Shown here one piece after another: positions 1-8,487 of a stretch of DNA of 31,933 bases. Where the stretch lies: contig NZ_LGDG01000288.1 in the NCBI RefSeq assembly GCF_001279775.1, forward strand, positions 1 to 31,933, given 5' to 3'. Position 1 is the first letter of the stretch. Each line of letters opens with the position of its first letter. The notes below the pieces were generated by a model. That model did no database searches and was not told where the DNA came from. It worked only from the letters and a program-made list of their open reading frames with translations. This stretch comes from Streptomyces sp. MMG1533. GTDB lineage: Bacteria > Actinomycetota > Actinomycetes > Streptomycetales > Streptomycetaceae. The position numbers were made by a program, and so were the translations under genes.

Positions 1-72
1 CCCCCCGACAAAGCCCGGCCCCCACCCCGGACCCTGGGCCTCGCGCCCTCGCCCTCACCCTCGCCCGCACGC

Positions 73-102
73 GCACCCGCACCCGCACCCGCACCCGCAC
101 CC
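73..102. repeat. GCACCC hexamer tandem repeat (5 copies)
   Basis: Five exact head-to-tail copies of GCACCC lie in an extremely C-rich stretch (about 1-150). The segment 157-175 (GGTGGTGCGGGTGGG) is complementary to the repeat and could fold back on it. I see no convincing reading frame in 1-209. The stretch reads as low-complexity intergenic DNA downstream of the regulator gene, which ends at 210 on the minus strand. Confidence 0.75.
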
Positions 103-183
103 GCCGACGGCGATTCACCCCCACCAGGGCCACCCGCACCCGACGACGAAAGTTGTACGGGTGGTGCGGGTGGGAACAACAGC

Positions 184-200
184 CCCGGCCGCAGGCCGGG
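184..200 (-). terminator. Hairpin after the TetR-family gene
   Basis: A perfect 7-bp stem (CCCGGCC / GGCCGGG) with a 3-nt loop lies 10 bases past the regulator stop codon. On the minus strand it is followed by GGCTGTTGTTCCC, which is modestly T-rich. This fits a simple Streptomyces terminator. Confidence 0.5.
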
Positions 201-209
201 TGCTGCCCC

Positions 210-803
210 TCACCCCGCGGCAGACGCGAACGCCCCCCGGGCCATCCGATGCAACAGCCCGGCAGTGACCCCCCGTCCAGGCAACGCCCCCGGCCTCCCG
301 AGGTGCGGCGTCGAGTTCAGCAGTCCGAACACCGAGTGCACAGCAGACCGTGCCGTCGGCTCACCGAGCGCCGGGTACACCTCCCGCACCACCTCCACCC
401 ACAGCTCGACGTACTGCCGCTGCAGCTGCCGCACCAGCTTGCGGTCACTGTCCCGCAGGCGGTCCAGCTCGCGGTCGTGCAACGTGATCAGGGGCCGGTC
501 GTCGAGGGCGAAGTCGATGTGGCCCTCGATCAGGGAGTCGAGCGCAGCCTCCGCCCCCACGCCGTCCGCTTCCTGAACACGTCGTTTCGCGCCTGTCAGC
601 AGCTGCCCGCTGATCCCCACCAGCAGCTCCGCGAGCATCGCGTCCTTGCCCGCGAAGTGCCGGTACAGACCGGGGCCGCTGATGCCGACCGCGGCGCCTA
701 TCTCGTCCACGCCGACGCCATGGAAGCCACGTTCGGCGAACAGCCGCGCGGCCTCTTTGAGGATCTGCTCGCGGCGGGTGGGGGCGTCTGTTCTGGTGGC
801 CAT
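210..803 (-). CDS. TetR/AcrR-family transcriptional regulator
   Basis: A 197-residue protein of ordinary TetR length. Residues about 10-57 form the N-terminal helix-turn-helix: REQILKEAARLFAERGFHG, then the recognition-helix region ISGPGLYRHFAGKDAML. The rest is a helical ligand-binding domain with the family's usual low conservation. The gene is divergent from the acyl-CoA carboxylase operon, and two operator-like palindromes lie between them, so a repressor of the leucine/acyl-CoA degradation genes that senses a CoA-thioester intermediate is the natural inference. The ligand cannot be read from sequence. No ribosome-binding site precedes the ATG. Instead a TAGAAT -10 hexamer ends 7 bases upstream, so the mRNA is probably leaderless, which also supports this start. 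Confidence 0.93.
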   Translation of the reverse strand: MATRTDAPTRREQILKEAARLFAERGFHGVGVDEIGAAVGISGPGLYRHFAGKDAMLAELLVGISGQLLTGAKRRVQEADGVGAEAALDSLIEGHIDFALDDRPLITLHDRELDRLRDSDRKLVRQLQRQYVELWVEVVREVYPALGEPTARSAVHSVFGLLNSTPHLGRPGALPGRGVTAGLLHRMARGAFASAAG

Positions 804-810
804 GAAAGCA

Positions 811-840
811 ATTCTAGACAGGGAGGTTAGCGGTCGTTAA
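811..840 (-). promoter_or_regulatory. Putative leaderless promoter of the TetR-family gene
   Basis: On the minus strand, TTAACG (835-840) and TAGAAT (811-816) are separated by 18 bases. TAGAAT lies 7 bases before the ATG at 803, which places the transcription start at the start codon itself. The -35 element sits inside the first palindrome (825-842), as expected for autorepression. Confidence 0.55.
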
Positions 841-842
841 CC
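825..842. promoter_or_regulatory. Operator-like palindrome 1 (tetR/accD1 intergenic)
   Basis: GGTTAGCGGTCGTTAACC is palindromic in the pattern GGTTA-n-CG-nn-CG-n-TAACC (14 of 18 positions symmetric). It overlaps the likely -35 of the TetR gene. Size and symmetry fit a TetR-dimer operator. Confidence 0.6.
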
Positions 843-852
843 TGATGGAAAT

Positions 853-870
853 GGTTAACGCTCATTAACA
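853..870. promoter_or_regulatory. Operator-like palindrome 2 (tetR/accD1 intergenic)
   Basis: GGTTAACGCTCATTAACA shares the GGTTA-n-CG start and TTAAC end of palindrome 1. Its centre is 28 bp from that of the first copy, so the two lie on nearly the same helix face if about 10.5 bp per turn is assumed. It lies 29 bp before the accD1 start codon, where bound repressor would block the forward promoter. Confidence 0.55.
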
Positions 871-898
871 GTCGATCGCTGGGTGAGGGGACCGCAGG

Positions 899-2515
899 AT
901 GCAGGAGGCAGCAGAGCTGACGAGCGCGGCAGATCCCGCGTCGGAGGCCTGGCGGGCCAATGAGAAAGCCCACCTCGCACTCGTCGAGGAGCTGCGCGGC
1001 AAGCTGGCCGCCGCCCGGCTGGGTGGTGGTGAGACGGCGCGGGCGCGGCACACCGCGCGCGGGAAGCTGCTGCCCCGGGACAGGGTCGACAGCCTGCTCG
1101 ATCCCGGTTCGCCCTTCCTTGAGCTGGCTCCCCTCGCGGCCGACGGGATGTACGACGGACAGGCCCCGGCCGCCGGTGTCATCGCCGGGATCGGCCGGGT
1201 CGGCGGGCGCGAGTGCGTCATCGTCGCCAATGACGCCACCGTCAAGGGCGGGACGTACTACCCGATGACGGTGAAGAAGCACCTGCGCGCGCAAGAGATC
1301 GCCCTGGACAACCGGCTTCCGTGCATCTATCTCGTCGACTCCGGCGGCGCCTTCCTGCCCATGCAGGACGAGGTCTTCCCCGACCGTGAGCACTTCGGGC
1401 GGATCTTCTACAACCAGGCCCGGATGTCCGGCGCCGGCATTCCGCAGATCGCCGCAGTCCTCGGGTCGTGCACGGCGGGAGGGGCGTACGTCCCCGCCAT
1501 GAGCGACGAAGCGGTGATCGTGCGTAACCAGGGGACGATCTTCCTCGGCGGTCCCCCGCTCGTGAAGGCCGCCACCGGCGAGGTCGTCACCGCCGAGGAG
1601 CTCGGCGGCGGAGAGGTGCACGCGCGCGTGTCCGGCGTCACCGACCACCTCGCGGAGGACGACGCGCACGCCCTGCGGATCGTGCGGACCATCGCCGCCA
1701 CGCTCCCCCGGCGCGGCCCCCTGCCCTGGGAGGTGACCGAGGCGGTCGAGCCGAAGGCCGACCCGCACGGGCTGTACGGCGCGGTGCCGGTCGACTCCCG
1801 TACCCCCTACGACGTACGCGAGATCATCGCGCGCGTGGTCGACGGCTCCCGCTTCGCCGAGTTCAAGTCCGAGTTCGGGCAGACCCTCGTCACCGGCTTC
1901 GCGCGCATCCAGGGCCACCCGGTCGGGATCGTCGCCAACAACGGCATCCTGTTCTCCGAGTCCGCCCAGAAGGGCGCCCACTTCATCGAGCTGTGCGACC
2001 AGCGCGGGATCCCGCTCGTCTTCCTGCAGAACATCTCCGGCTTCATGGTCGGCAAGGACTACGAGGCCGGCGGCATCGCCAAGCACGGCGCCAAGATGGT
2101 GACGGCGGTGGCGTGCACGCGCGTGCCGAAGCTGACGGTCGTGGTCGGCGGGTCGTACGGCGCCGGGAACTACTCCATGTGCGGCCGTGCCTACTCGCCC
2201 CGCTTCCTGTGGATGTGGCCGGGCGCCAAGATCTCGGTCATGGGCGGCGAACAGGCCGCGTCGGTCCTGGCCACGGTGAAGCGGGACCAGCTGGAGGCGC
2301 GCGGCGAACAGTGGCCCGCCGAGGAGGAGGACGGCTTCAAGGCGCCGATCCGCGAGCAGTACGAGCGCCAGGGCAACGCCTACTACGCCACCGCCCGGCT
2401 GTGGGACGACGGGGTCATCGACCCGCTGGACACCCGGCAGGTGCTGGGGCTGGCTTTGACCGCCTGCGCGAACGCCCCGCTGGGTGACCCCCAGTTCGGC
2501 GTCTTCCGGATGTGA
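899..2515 (+). CDS. accD1: Acyl-CoA carboxylase beta (carboxyltransferase) subunit, probably methylcrotonyl-CoA carboxylase
   Basis: A 538-residue biotin-dependent carboxyltransferase. It carries both crotonase-fold halves (about residues 45-285 and 295-530). Family motifs include [44 protein letters not shown] and [14 protein letters not shown]. The last is typical of the methylcrotonyl-CoA type, and [12 protein letters not shown] is in the second half. It transfers CO2 from biotin to 3-methylcrotonyl-CoA in leucine degradation. That substrate is inferred from the HMG-CoA lyase and acyl-CoA dehydrogenase genes in the same operon; propionyl- or acetyl-CoA cannot be excluded by sequence alone. 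The start has GGTGAGGGG about 10 bases upstream. First gene of the four-gene operon. Confidence 0.93.
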   Translation: MQEAAELTSAADPASEAWRANEKAHLALVEELRGKLAAARLGGGETARARHTARGKLLPRDRVDSLLDPGSPFLELAPLAADGMYDGQAPAAGVIAGIGRVGGRECVIVANDATVKGGTYYPMTVKKHLRAQEIALDNRLPCIYLVDSGGAFLPMQDEVFPDREHFGRIFYNQARMSGAGIPQIAAVLGSCTAGGAYVPAMSDEAVIVRNQGTIFLGGPPLVKAATGEVVTAEELGGGEVHARVSGVTDHLAEDDAHALRIVRTIAATLPRRGPLPWEVTEAVEPKADPHGLYGAVPVDSRTPYDVREIIARVVDGSRFAEFKSEFGQTLVTGFARIQGHPVGIVANNGILFSESAQKGAHFIELCDQRGIPLVFLQNISGFMVGKDYEAGGIAKHGAKMVTAVACTRVPKLTVVVGGSYGAGNYSMCGRAYSPRFLWMWPGAKISVMGGEQAASVLATVKRDQLEARGEQWPAEEEDGFKAPIREQYERQGNAYYATARLWDDGVIDPLDTRQVLGLALTACANAPLGDPQFGVFRM

Positions 2516-2529
2516 GGGGCTTCCACACG

Positions 2530-4548
2530 ATGTTCGACACAGTGCTTGTGGCCAACCGGGGCGAGATCGCCGTCCGCGTCATCCGTACGCTGCGCTCGCT
2601 CGGCGTGCGCTCGGTGGCCGTCTTCTCCGACGCCGACGCGGACGCGCGGCACGTCCGGGAGGCCGACACCGCCGTACGGATCGGTCCGGCACCGGCCGCC
2701 GAGAGTTATCTGTCCGCCGAGCGGCTGCTGGAGGCGGCCGCCCGCACCGGTGCCCAGGCCGTCCACCCCGGCTACGGCTTCCTCGCCGAGAACGCCGACT
2801 TCGCGCGCGCGTGCGCCGACGCCGGGCTCGTCTTCATCGGGCCGCCCGCCGACGCGATCGCGCTCATGGGCGACAAGATCCGCGCCAAGGAAACCGTGCA
2901 GGCGGCGGGGGTACCGGTCGTCCCCGGGTCGAGCGGCAGCGGGCTCGACGATGCCCAACTCTCCGACGCCGCCGGGAAGATCGGCATGCCGGTGCTGCTG
3001 AAGCCGAGCGCGGGCGGGGGCGGCAAGGGCATGCGGCTGGTGCGGGATCCGTCGGTGCTCGCCGACGAGATCGCCGCCGCCCGCCGCGAGGCCCGCGCCT
3101 CCTTCGGCGACGACACGCTGCTCGTGGAGCGGTGGGTCGACCGGCCCCGGCACATCGAGATCCAGGTCCTCGCGGACGGCCACGGGCACGTGGTCCATCT
3201 CGGCGAGCGCGAGTGCTCCCTCCAGCGCCGCCACCAGAAGATCATCGAGGAGGCGCCCAGCGTGCTCCTCGACGAAAAGACCCGCGCGGCGATGGGCGAG
3301 GCGGCGGTCCAGGCGGCGCGTTCGTGCGGGTACGCGGGCGCGGGGACGGTCGAGTTCATCGTCCCCGGGAACGACCCGTCGTCGTACTACTTCATGGAGA
3401 TGAACACCCGCCTCCAGGTGGAGCACCCGGTCACCGAGCTGGTCACCGGCCTCGACCTGGTGGAGTGGCAGCTGCGGGTCGCGGCGGGCGAGCCGCTGGC
3501 CTTCGGGCAGAAGGACGTCGTGCTCACCGGGCACGCCGTCGAGGCCCGTATCTGCGCCGAAGACCCCCTGCGCGGGTTCCTGCCCTCCGGCGGGACGGTG
3601 CTCGGTCTCCGCGAGCCGCAGGGAGACGGCGTACGCACCGACTCCGGGCTCAGCGAGGGCACCGAGGTCGGCAGCCTGTACGACCCGATGCTGTCCAAGG
3701 TCATCGCGTACGGCCCGGACCGGGCCACCGCCCTGCGCAAGCTCCGCGCCGCCCTCGCGGAGACGGTCACGCTGGGCGTGCAGACCAACGCCGGGTTCCT
3801 GCGGCGGCTGCTCGCGCATCCGGCGGTCGTGGCGGGCGAGTTGGACACGGGGCTGGTCGAGCGGGAGGCGCAGGGGCTGGTGCCGACCGACGTGCCCCAG
3901 GAGGTCTACGCGGCGGCGGCGCTGCTGCGCCAGGCCGCCCTCGGCGCGGAGCGGGCCGGCTGGGTGGACCCGTTCTCCGTCACGGACGGATGGCGCCTGG
4001 GCGGTGAGCGGGCCTGGACGGCGCACCACCTTCGGGTGGCGGGGCACGACCCGTGCACCGTGCGGGTGCGCAACACGCCGGACGGCGGGACCGAGGTGCT
4101 CCCCGACGGCACGCAGACCCCCCTCGGGGCGCGCGCGGGCCTGGCCCCGGGCCCGCGTGGCGAATCCCGCTTCACCCTCCACCTCGACGGCGTCGCCCAC
4201 ACCTTCGCCGCCCTGCCGGGAGGCACTTGGCTGGGCCGCGACGGCGACGCCTGGCACGTGCGCGACCACGACCCGGTCGCCGCCTCGCTCACCCGGGCCG
4301 GGCACGCGGGCGCCGACTCGCTGACCGCGCCCATGCCCGGCACGGTCACCGTCGTGAAGGTCGCTGTCGGCGACGAGGTCACCGCCGGGCAGAGCCTGCT
4401 GGTCGTCGAGGCGATGAAGATGGAACACGTCATCTCCGCCCCGCACGCCGGCACGGTCGCCGAGCTGGACGTGGCGCCGGGCTCGACGGTCGCCATGGAC
4501 CAGGTACTGGCGGTCATCGCACCCCCGGCGGAGGAGGAGACGTCATGA
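2530..4548 (+). CDS. accA1: Acyl-CoA carboxylase alpha subunit (biotin carboxylase plus biotin carrier), probably methylcrotonyl-CoA carboxylase
   Basis: A 672-residue protein with an N-terminal biotin carboxylase (about 1-450; [19 protein letters not shown], an ATP-grasp glycine-rich loop [11 protein letters not shown], and the active-site segment [16 protein letters not shown]). A linker of lower conservation follows. The C-terminal biotinyl domain (about 595-670) has the biotin site EAMKMEH with the modified lysine at about residue 630. It carboxylates biotin from bicarbonate and ATP and hands it to the partner subunit encoded just upstream. ATG at 2530 is preferred over GTG at 2512 because GAGGGG lies 9-10 bases before it, and the conserved domain begins at once. 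It starts 14 bases after the upstream stop and overlaps the next gene by 4 bases. Confidence 0.94.
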   Translation: MFDTVLVANRGEIAVRVIRTLRSLGVRSVAVFSDADADARHVREADTAVRIGPAPAAESYLSAERLLEAAARTGAQAVHPGYGFLAENADFARACADAGLVFIGPPADAIALMGDKIRAKETVQAAGVPVVPGSSGSGLDDAQLSDAAGKIGMPVLLKPSAGGGGKGMRLVRDPSVLADEIAAARREARASFGDDTLLVERWVDRPRHIEIQVLADGHGHVVHLGERECSLQRRHQKIIEEAPSVLLDEKTRAAMGEAAVQAARSCGYAGAGTVEFIVPGNDPSSYYFMEMNTRLQVEHPVTELVTGLDLVEWQLRVAAGEPLAFGQKDVVLTGHAVEARICAEDPLRGFLPSGGTVLGLREPQGDGVRTDSGLSEGTEVGSLYDPMLSKVIAYGPDRATALRKLRAALAETVTLGVQTNAGFLRRLLAHPAVVAGELDTGLVEREAQGLVPTDVPQEVYAAAALLRQAALGAERAGWVDPFSVTDGWRLGGERAWTAHHLRVAGHDPCTVRVRNTPDGGTEVLPDGTQTPLGARAGLAPGPRGESRFTLHLDGVAHTFAALPGGTWLGRDGDAWHVRDHDPVAASLTRAGHAGADSLTAPMPGTVTVVKVAVGDEVTAGQSLLVVEAMKMEHVISAPHAGTVAELDVAPGSTVAMDQVLAVIAPPAEEETS

Positions 4549-5492
4549 GTACTCCGGAACCGGGCCTGCCCATGGTCGTACGGGCCCCGAACCTGCCCGC
4601 GCGCGTCCGCATCCACGAGGTCGGCGCGCGCGACGGGCTGCAGAACGAGAAGGCAACGGTGCCGACCGAGGTCAAGGCGGAGTTCGTCCGCCGGCTCGCC
4701 GACGCCGGCCTGACGACCATCGAGGCCACCAGCTTCGTCCACCCCAAGTGGGTGCCCCAACTGGCCGACGCGGAGCAGTTGTTCCCGCTCGTCGGCGACC
4801 TGCCGGTCGCGCTCCCGGTCCTCGTGCCGAACGACCGCGGCCTGGACCGGGCCCTCGCGCTGGGCGCCCGCCGGGTCGCCGTCTTCGCCAGCGCCACCGA
4901 GTCGTTCGCCAAGGCCAACCTCAACCGCACGGTCGACGAGGCGCTGGCGATGTTCGAGCCGGTGGTGGCGAGGGCGAAGGCTCAGGACGTCCAGGTCCGC
5001 GGCTACTTGTCGATGTGCTTCGGCGACCCGTGGGAGGGCGCGGTCCCGGTCCCCCAGGTCGTCCGGGTCTGCCGGGCCCTGCTCGACATGGGCTGCGACG
5101 AGCTGAGCCTGGGCGACACGATCGGGGTGGCGACACCGGGCCATGTCCTCGCGCTGCTCACCGCGCTCACCGAACAGCAGGTCCCCACCGGCGCGTTGGG
5201 CGTGCACTTCCACGACACGTACGGCCAGGCGCTCGCCAACACCCTCGCGGCACTCCAGTACGGCGTCACCACGGTCGACGCCTCGGCGGGCGGCCTCGGC
5301 GGTTGCCCGTACGCGAAGTCCGCGACCGGAAACCTCGCCACCGAAGACCTCGTGTGGATGCTTCAGGGTCTCGGCATCGACACCGGAGTCGACCTCGGCC
5401 GCCTCGTCGCCACGAGCGCGTGGATGGCCGGACAACTGGGCCGACCCAGCCCTTCCCGCACCGTCCGAGCCCTGTCCCACAAGGAGCAGTGA
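4545..5492 (+). CDS. hmgL: Hydroxymethylglutaryl-CoA lyase
   Basis: A 315-residue TIM-barrel lyase that cleaves HMG-CoA to acetoacetate and acetyl-CoA, the last step of leucine degradation. Diagnostic segments are [11 protein letters not shown] (metal-binding aspartate and catalytic arginine), the metal-ligand HFHDTYGQ, and the family signature [15 protein letters not shown] with its catalytic cysteine. The start overlaps the upstream stop (ATGA) and is preceded by GGAGGAGG. The downstream dehydrogenase begins 6 bases after the stop. Its presence is the strongest evidence that the operon handles leucine-derived carbon. Confidence 0.96.
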   Translation: MSTPEPGLPMVVRAPNLPARVRIHEVGARDGLQNEKATVPTEVKAEFVRRLADAGLTTIEATSFVHPKWVPQLADAEQLFPLVGDLPVALPVLVPNDRGLDRALALGARRVAVFASATESFAKANLNRTVDEALAMFEPVVARAKAQDVQVRGYLSMCFGDPWEGAVPVPQVVRVCRALLDMGCDELSLGDTIGVATPGHVLALLTALTEQQVPTGALGVHFHDTYGQALANTLAALQYGVTTVDASAGGLGGCPYAKSATGNLATEDLVWMLQGLGIDTGVDLGRLVATSAWMAGQLGRPSPSRTVRALSHKEQ

Positions 5493-5498
5493 CCTGTC

Positions 5499-6659
5499 AT
5501 GGACCACCGTCTCTCCCCAGAGCTGGAGGAACTCCGCCGTACGGTCGAGGAGTTCGCCCACGACGTCGTCGCCCCCAAGATCGGCGACTTCTACGAGCGG
5601 CACGAGTTCCCGTACGAGATCGTCCGCGAGATGGGCCGCATGGGCCTGTTCGGGCTGCCGTTTCCCGAGGAGTACGGCGGCATGGGCGGCGACTACCTCG
5701 CCCTCGGCATCGCGCTGGAGGAACTCGCGCGCGTCGACTCGTCGGTGGCGATCACGCTGGAGGCGGGCGTCTCCCTGGGCGCGATGCCGGTCCATCTGTT
5801 CGGCACGGAGGCCCAGAAGCGGGAATGGCTGCCCCGCCTGTGCACGGGCGAGATGCTCGGCGCGTTCGGCCTCACCGAACCGGACGGCGGCTCGGACGCG
5901 GGCGCGACGCGTACGACGGCCCGCCTCGACGAGGCGACGGACGAGTGGGTGATCAACGGCACCAAGTGCTTCATCACCAACTCCGGCACGGACATCACGG
6001 GCCTGGTGACGGTCACGGCGGTGACGGGCCGGGGGCCGGACGGCAGGCCGCTGATCTCGGCGATCATCGTCCCGTCGGGCACCCCGGGCTTCACGGTCGC
6101 GGCGCCGTACTCGAAGGTCGGCTGGAACGCCTCGGACACCCGCGAGCTGTCCTTCTCCGACGTGCGGGTCCCGGCGGCGAACCTGCTGGGCGAGGAGGGC
6201 CGGGGCTACGCCCAGTTCCTGCGCATCCTCGACGAGGGCCGTATCGCCATCGCGGCGCTGGCGACGGGCCTCGCCCAGGGCTGTGTGGACGAGTCGGTGA
6301 AGTACGCGCGGGAGCGCCACGCCTTCGGCCGGCCCATCGGCGCCAACCAGGCCATCCAGTTCAAGATCGCCGACATGGAGATGAGGGCCCACACCGCCCG
6401 CCTCGCCTGGCGCGACGCGGCGTCCCGCCTGGTGTCGGGCGACCCCTTCAAGAAGGAGGCGGCCCTGGCGAAGCTGTACTCCTCGACGATCGCGGTGGAC
6501 AACGCCCGCGAGGCCACCCAGATCCACGGCGGCTACGGCTTCATGAACGAGTACCCGGTCGCCCGCATGTGGCGTGACTCCAAGATCCTGGAGATCGGCG
6601 AGGGCACGAGCGAGGTCCAGCGGATGCTGATCGCGAGGGAGTTGGGCCTGACGGGCTGA
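5499..6659 (+). CDS. acdH: Acyl-CoA dehydrogenase (branched/short-chain type)
   Basis: A 386-residue FAD-dependent acyl-CoA dehydrogenase. It carries both family signatures, GAFGLTEPDGGSDAG (about residues 120-134) and QIHGGYGFMNEYPVARMWRD near the C terminus. It alpha,beta-dehydrogenates an acyl-CoA and passes electrons to ETF. The base occurs as EIGEGTSEVQ, placing Glu at about residue 368, the medium/short-chain position. Classical isovaleryl-CoA dehydrogenases have a non-acidic residue there. Operon context suggests isovaleryl-CoA, but a broader branched/short-chain range is likely. AAGGAG lies 13 bases before the ATG. Last gene of the operon. Confidence 0.94.
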   Translation: MDHRLSPELEELRRTVEEFAHDVVAPKIGDFYERHEFPYEIVREMGRMGLFGLPFPEEYGGMGGDYLALGIALEELARVDSSVAITLEAGVSLGAMPVHLFGTEAQKREWLPRLCTGEMLGAFGLTEPDGGSDAGATRTTARLDEATDEWVINGTKCFITNSGTDITGLVTVTAVTGRGPDGRPLISAIIVPSGTPGFTVAAPYSKVGWNASDTRELSFSDVRVPAANLLGEEGRGYAQFLRILDEGRIAIAALATGLAQGCVDESVKYARERHAFGRPIGANQAIQFKIADMEMRAHTARLAWRDAASRLVSGDPFKKEAALAKLYSSTIAVDNAREATQIHGGYGFMNEYPVARMWRDSKILEIGEGTSEVQRMLIARELGLTG

Positions 6660-6719
6660 ACCCCCTCGCCGACGACGGTACGCGGCCGCACGGAGAGCCA
6701 GGGGCGTCCTCACGGAACG

Positions 6720-6760
6720 GCGCCTCCGCGGCCGCGCCCCGCGCCTCCGCGGCCGCGCCC
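6720..6760. repeat. 20-bp direct repeat, 21-bp period
   Basis: GCGCCTCCGCGGCCGCGCCC occurs at 6720-6739 and again at 6741-6760, separated by one C. Each copy contains the palindrome CGCGGCCGCG. It lies in the gap (6660-6812) between the acdH stop and the converging membrane-protein gene, where I see no other gene. Confidence 0.8.
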
Positions 6761-6812
6761 GGGGCGCGCCCGGAGCCCTCGGTCACCTCGATCGCGAACC
6801 CGCCGTTCCTCG

Positions 6813-7196
6813 TCAGAGGCCCAGCACCCCCGCCAACACCCCCGTCGGCGCCAGCACCACCACAACAACCCAGCCCCAGTACCGCCCTGTGGAAGCCCCC
6901 GTTCGCTCCCTCATCAGCAGGTTCACCGAAATCCACAACCCGAGGAAGACCGCCCACATCGGCACGAGCAGCAGCGCCCACGGCAACATGCCGTCGTTGT
7001 CCGTGGGTTCACGGCCGGTCAGTCCCAACGCCGCGAGGGGGTAGTTCCTCGCGAACTGCATGAGGAGCCACAGGGGGACGACGGCGACGACTCCCAGGAC
7101 GAGGTTGGCGGTGACGGGGAGCACCCAGGAGAGGCGCGGCAGGTGGGGCCGACGGGGTGAAGTCGCAGGTTCTGTACGGGAGTTCATCGGCGTCAT
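6813..7196 (-). CDS. Small integral membrane protein, function unknown
   Basis: A 127-residue protein with a short proline/arginine-rich cytoplasmic N-terminus. Three strongly hydrophobic segments follow, at about 25-48 (LPVTANLVLGVVAVVPLWLL), 70-90 (LPWALLLVPMWAVFLGLW) and 107-127 (WGWVVVVVLAPTGVLAGVLG). I recognise no family. The ATG is preceded by GGGAGGGAG about 9 bases away, a good Streptomyces ribosome-binding site, and the reading frame shows the hydrophobic pattern of a real membrane protein. It is convergent with acdH and divergent from desE, with its start about 110 bp from the desE iron box, so control by iron is possible but unproven. Confidence 0.75.
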   Translation of the reverse strand: MTPMNSRTEPATSPRRPHLPRLSWVLPVTANLVLGVVAVVPLWLLMQFARNYPLAALGLTGREPTDNDGMLPWALLLVPMWAVFLGLWISVNLLMRERTGASTGRYWGWVVVVVLAPTGVLAGVLGL

Positions 7197-7296
7197 CGTT
7201 CAGGCTCCCTCCCGCGGACCTCACCGCTCGTGACTCGTGTCACAAGCCCCGCGGGCATCGCCCCCTGCGGGTCGGGAACAGGTACCGGGTGCCCTC

Positions 7297-7326
7297 TGGA
7301 CAAAATAGAAGGTTAGGCTAACCTAA
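7297..7326 (+). promoter_or_regulatory. desE promoter with iron box (DmdR1/DtxR-type operator)
   Basis: The 19-bp segment 7308-7326 matches TTAGGTTAGGCTAACCTAA at 17 positions, with a perfect GGTTAG/CTAACC core. TGGACA (7297-7302) and TAACCT (7319-7324) can serve as -35 and -10, 16 bases apart, so iron-loaded DmdR1 would cover the -10. It lies 68 bases before the desE start. Confidence 0.9.
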
Positions 7327-7394
7327 GCCTGATTCAGCCACCCGCAGGCGCGGCCCCCCAGTGGCCCCCGTACGCATGAAAGCAGACCCATCCC

Positions 7395-8441
7395 ATGTCG
7401 AACGCCAGAACCGCCAACTTCTCCCGCCGCGGGCTCCTCGCCACCGGCGGCGCGCTCGGCCTCGGCGCCTTCCTGGCCGCGTGCGGCGACAGCGACTCGA
7501 AGGACAGCGGCTCGGACTCGACGGCGCCCGCGAAGGCCTCCGGCCCCTGGACCTTCAAGGACGACCGCGGCACGACCGTGAAGCTGGACAAGTCCCCCGC
7601 GAACATCGTCGCGTTCACCGGCGTCGCCGCCGCCCTCCACGACTACGGCATCTCGGTCAAGGGCGTGTTCGGCCCGACCAAGACGGCGGACGGCAAGGCC
7701 GACGTCCAGGCCGGCGACATGGACATCAGCAAGGTCACCGTCCTCGGCAACGCGTGGGACCAGTTCAACGTCGAGAAGTACGCGGCCCTCGCGCCCGACG
7801 TGCTGATCAGCACGATGTTCGACGACGCCGGGACCCTCTGGTACGTCCCCGAGACGTCGAAGGACAAGATCGCCCAGCTCGCCCCGAGCGTCGGCATCTC
7901 CGTCTACGACCGCCTGCTCACCCAGCCGCTCGAGCGCATGTGGGCGCTGGCCGAGTCCCTCGGCGGCGACATGACCGCCGCCAAGGTCACGGACGCCAAG
8001 AAGGCCTTCGAGGCGGCCGCCACCCGGCTGCGCGCGGCCGCCAAGGCCAAGCCCGACATCAAGGTGATGGCCGGTTCCGCCAGCGCGGAGCTGTTCTACG
8101 TCTCCGGCACCAACCTCTCCATCGACCTGGAGTACTTCAAGTCCCTCGGCGTGAACTTCGTCGAGCCCCCGGAGAGCGCCAAGAAGCAGGGCGGTGGCTG
8201 GTTCGAGTCGCTGAGCTGGGAGAACGTCGACAAGTACAAGGCCGACATCATCATGATGGACGACCGCTCCTCGACCATCCAGCCGGCCGACATCACCGAG
8301 GCCACCTGGAAGAAGCTGCCCGCCGTGAAGGCCGGCCAGGTCATCGCGCGCTCCCCCGAGCCGATCCTGTCCTACGACAAGTGCACCCCGCTGCTCACCA
8401 CCCTCGCCGAGGCGCTGGAGAACGCGAAGAAGGTCAGCTGA
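7395..8441 (+). CDS. desE: Ferrioxamine-binding lipoprotein of siderophore ABC uptake
   Basis: A 348-residue periplasmic-binding-protein-type lipoprotein. The signal region has twin arginines (FSRRGLLATGG) and a lipobox LAAC, so Cys30 is the predicted lipidated residue. An acidic/Ser-rich linker follows, then two Fe-siderophore (class III) binding lobes at about 50-180 and 205-345. It captures ferrioxamines at the outer face of the membrane; the permease and ATPase are not encoded here. The identification rests on the fold, the iron box and adjacency to desABCD. No strong ribosome-binding site is visible, but ATG at 7395 is the only start giving a complete signal peptide. The siderophore-interacting protein follows 46 bases downstream, probably on the same transcript. 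Confidence 0.92.
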   Translation: MSNARTANFSRRGLLATGGALGLGAFLAACGDSDSKDSGSDSTAPAKASGPWTFKDDRGTTVKLDKSPANIVAFTGVAAALHDYGISVKGVFGPTKTADGKADVQAGDMDISKVTVLGNAWDQFNVEKYAALAPDVLISTMFDDAGTLWYVPETSKDKIAQLAPSVGISVYDRLLTQPLERMWALAESLGGDMTAAKVTDAKKAFEAAATRLRAAAKAKPDIKVMAGSASAELFYVSGTNLSIDLEYFKSLGVNFVEPPESAKKQGGGWFESLSWENVDKYKADIIMMDDRSSTIQPADITEATWKKLPAVKAGQVIARSPEPILSYDKCTPLLTTLAEALENAKKVS

Positions 8442-8487
8442 CCCCGCGCCTGTCCGCTCACACCTTCCTGACTCTCAGGAGCCACAA

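Noticed and set aside
67..102. A CRISPR array from the GCACCC repeats
   Set aside because: Units are 6 bp with no spacers and no cas genes are nearby.
2383..6713. Very long open frames on the minus strand across the acyl-CoA carboxylase operon (2383-4446 and 3906-6713)
   Set aside because: They are antisense to genes with clear domains and motifs; in this G/C-rich DNA opposite-strand frames stay open by chance. Their translations are low-complexity, rich in Arg, Gly, Asp and His, with no recognisable domain.
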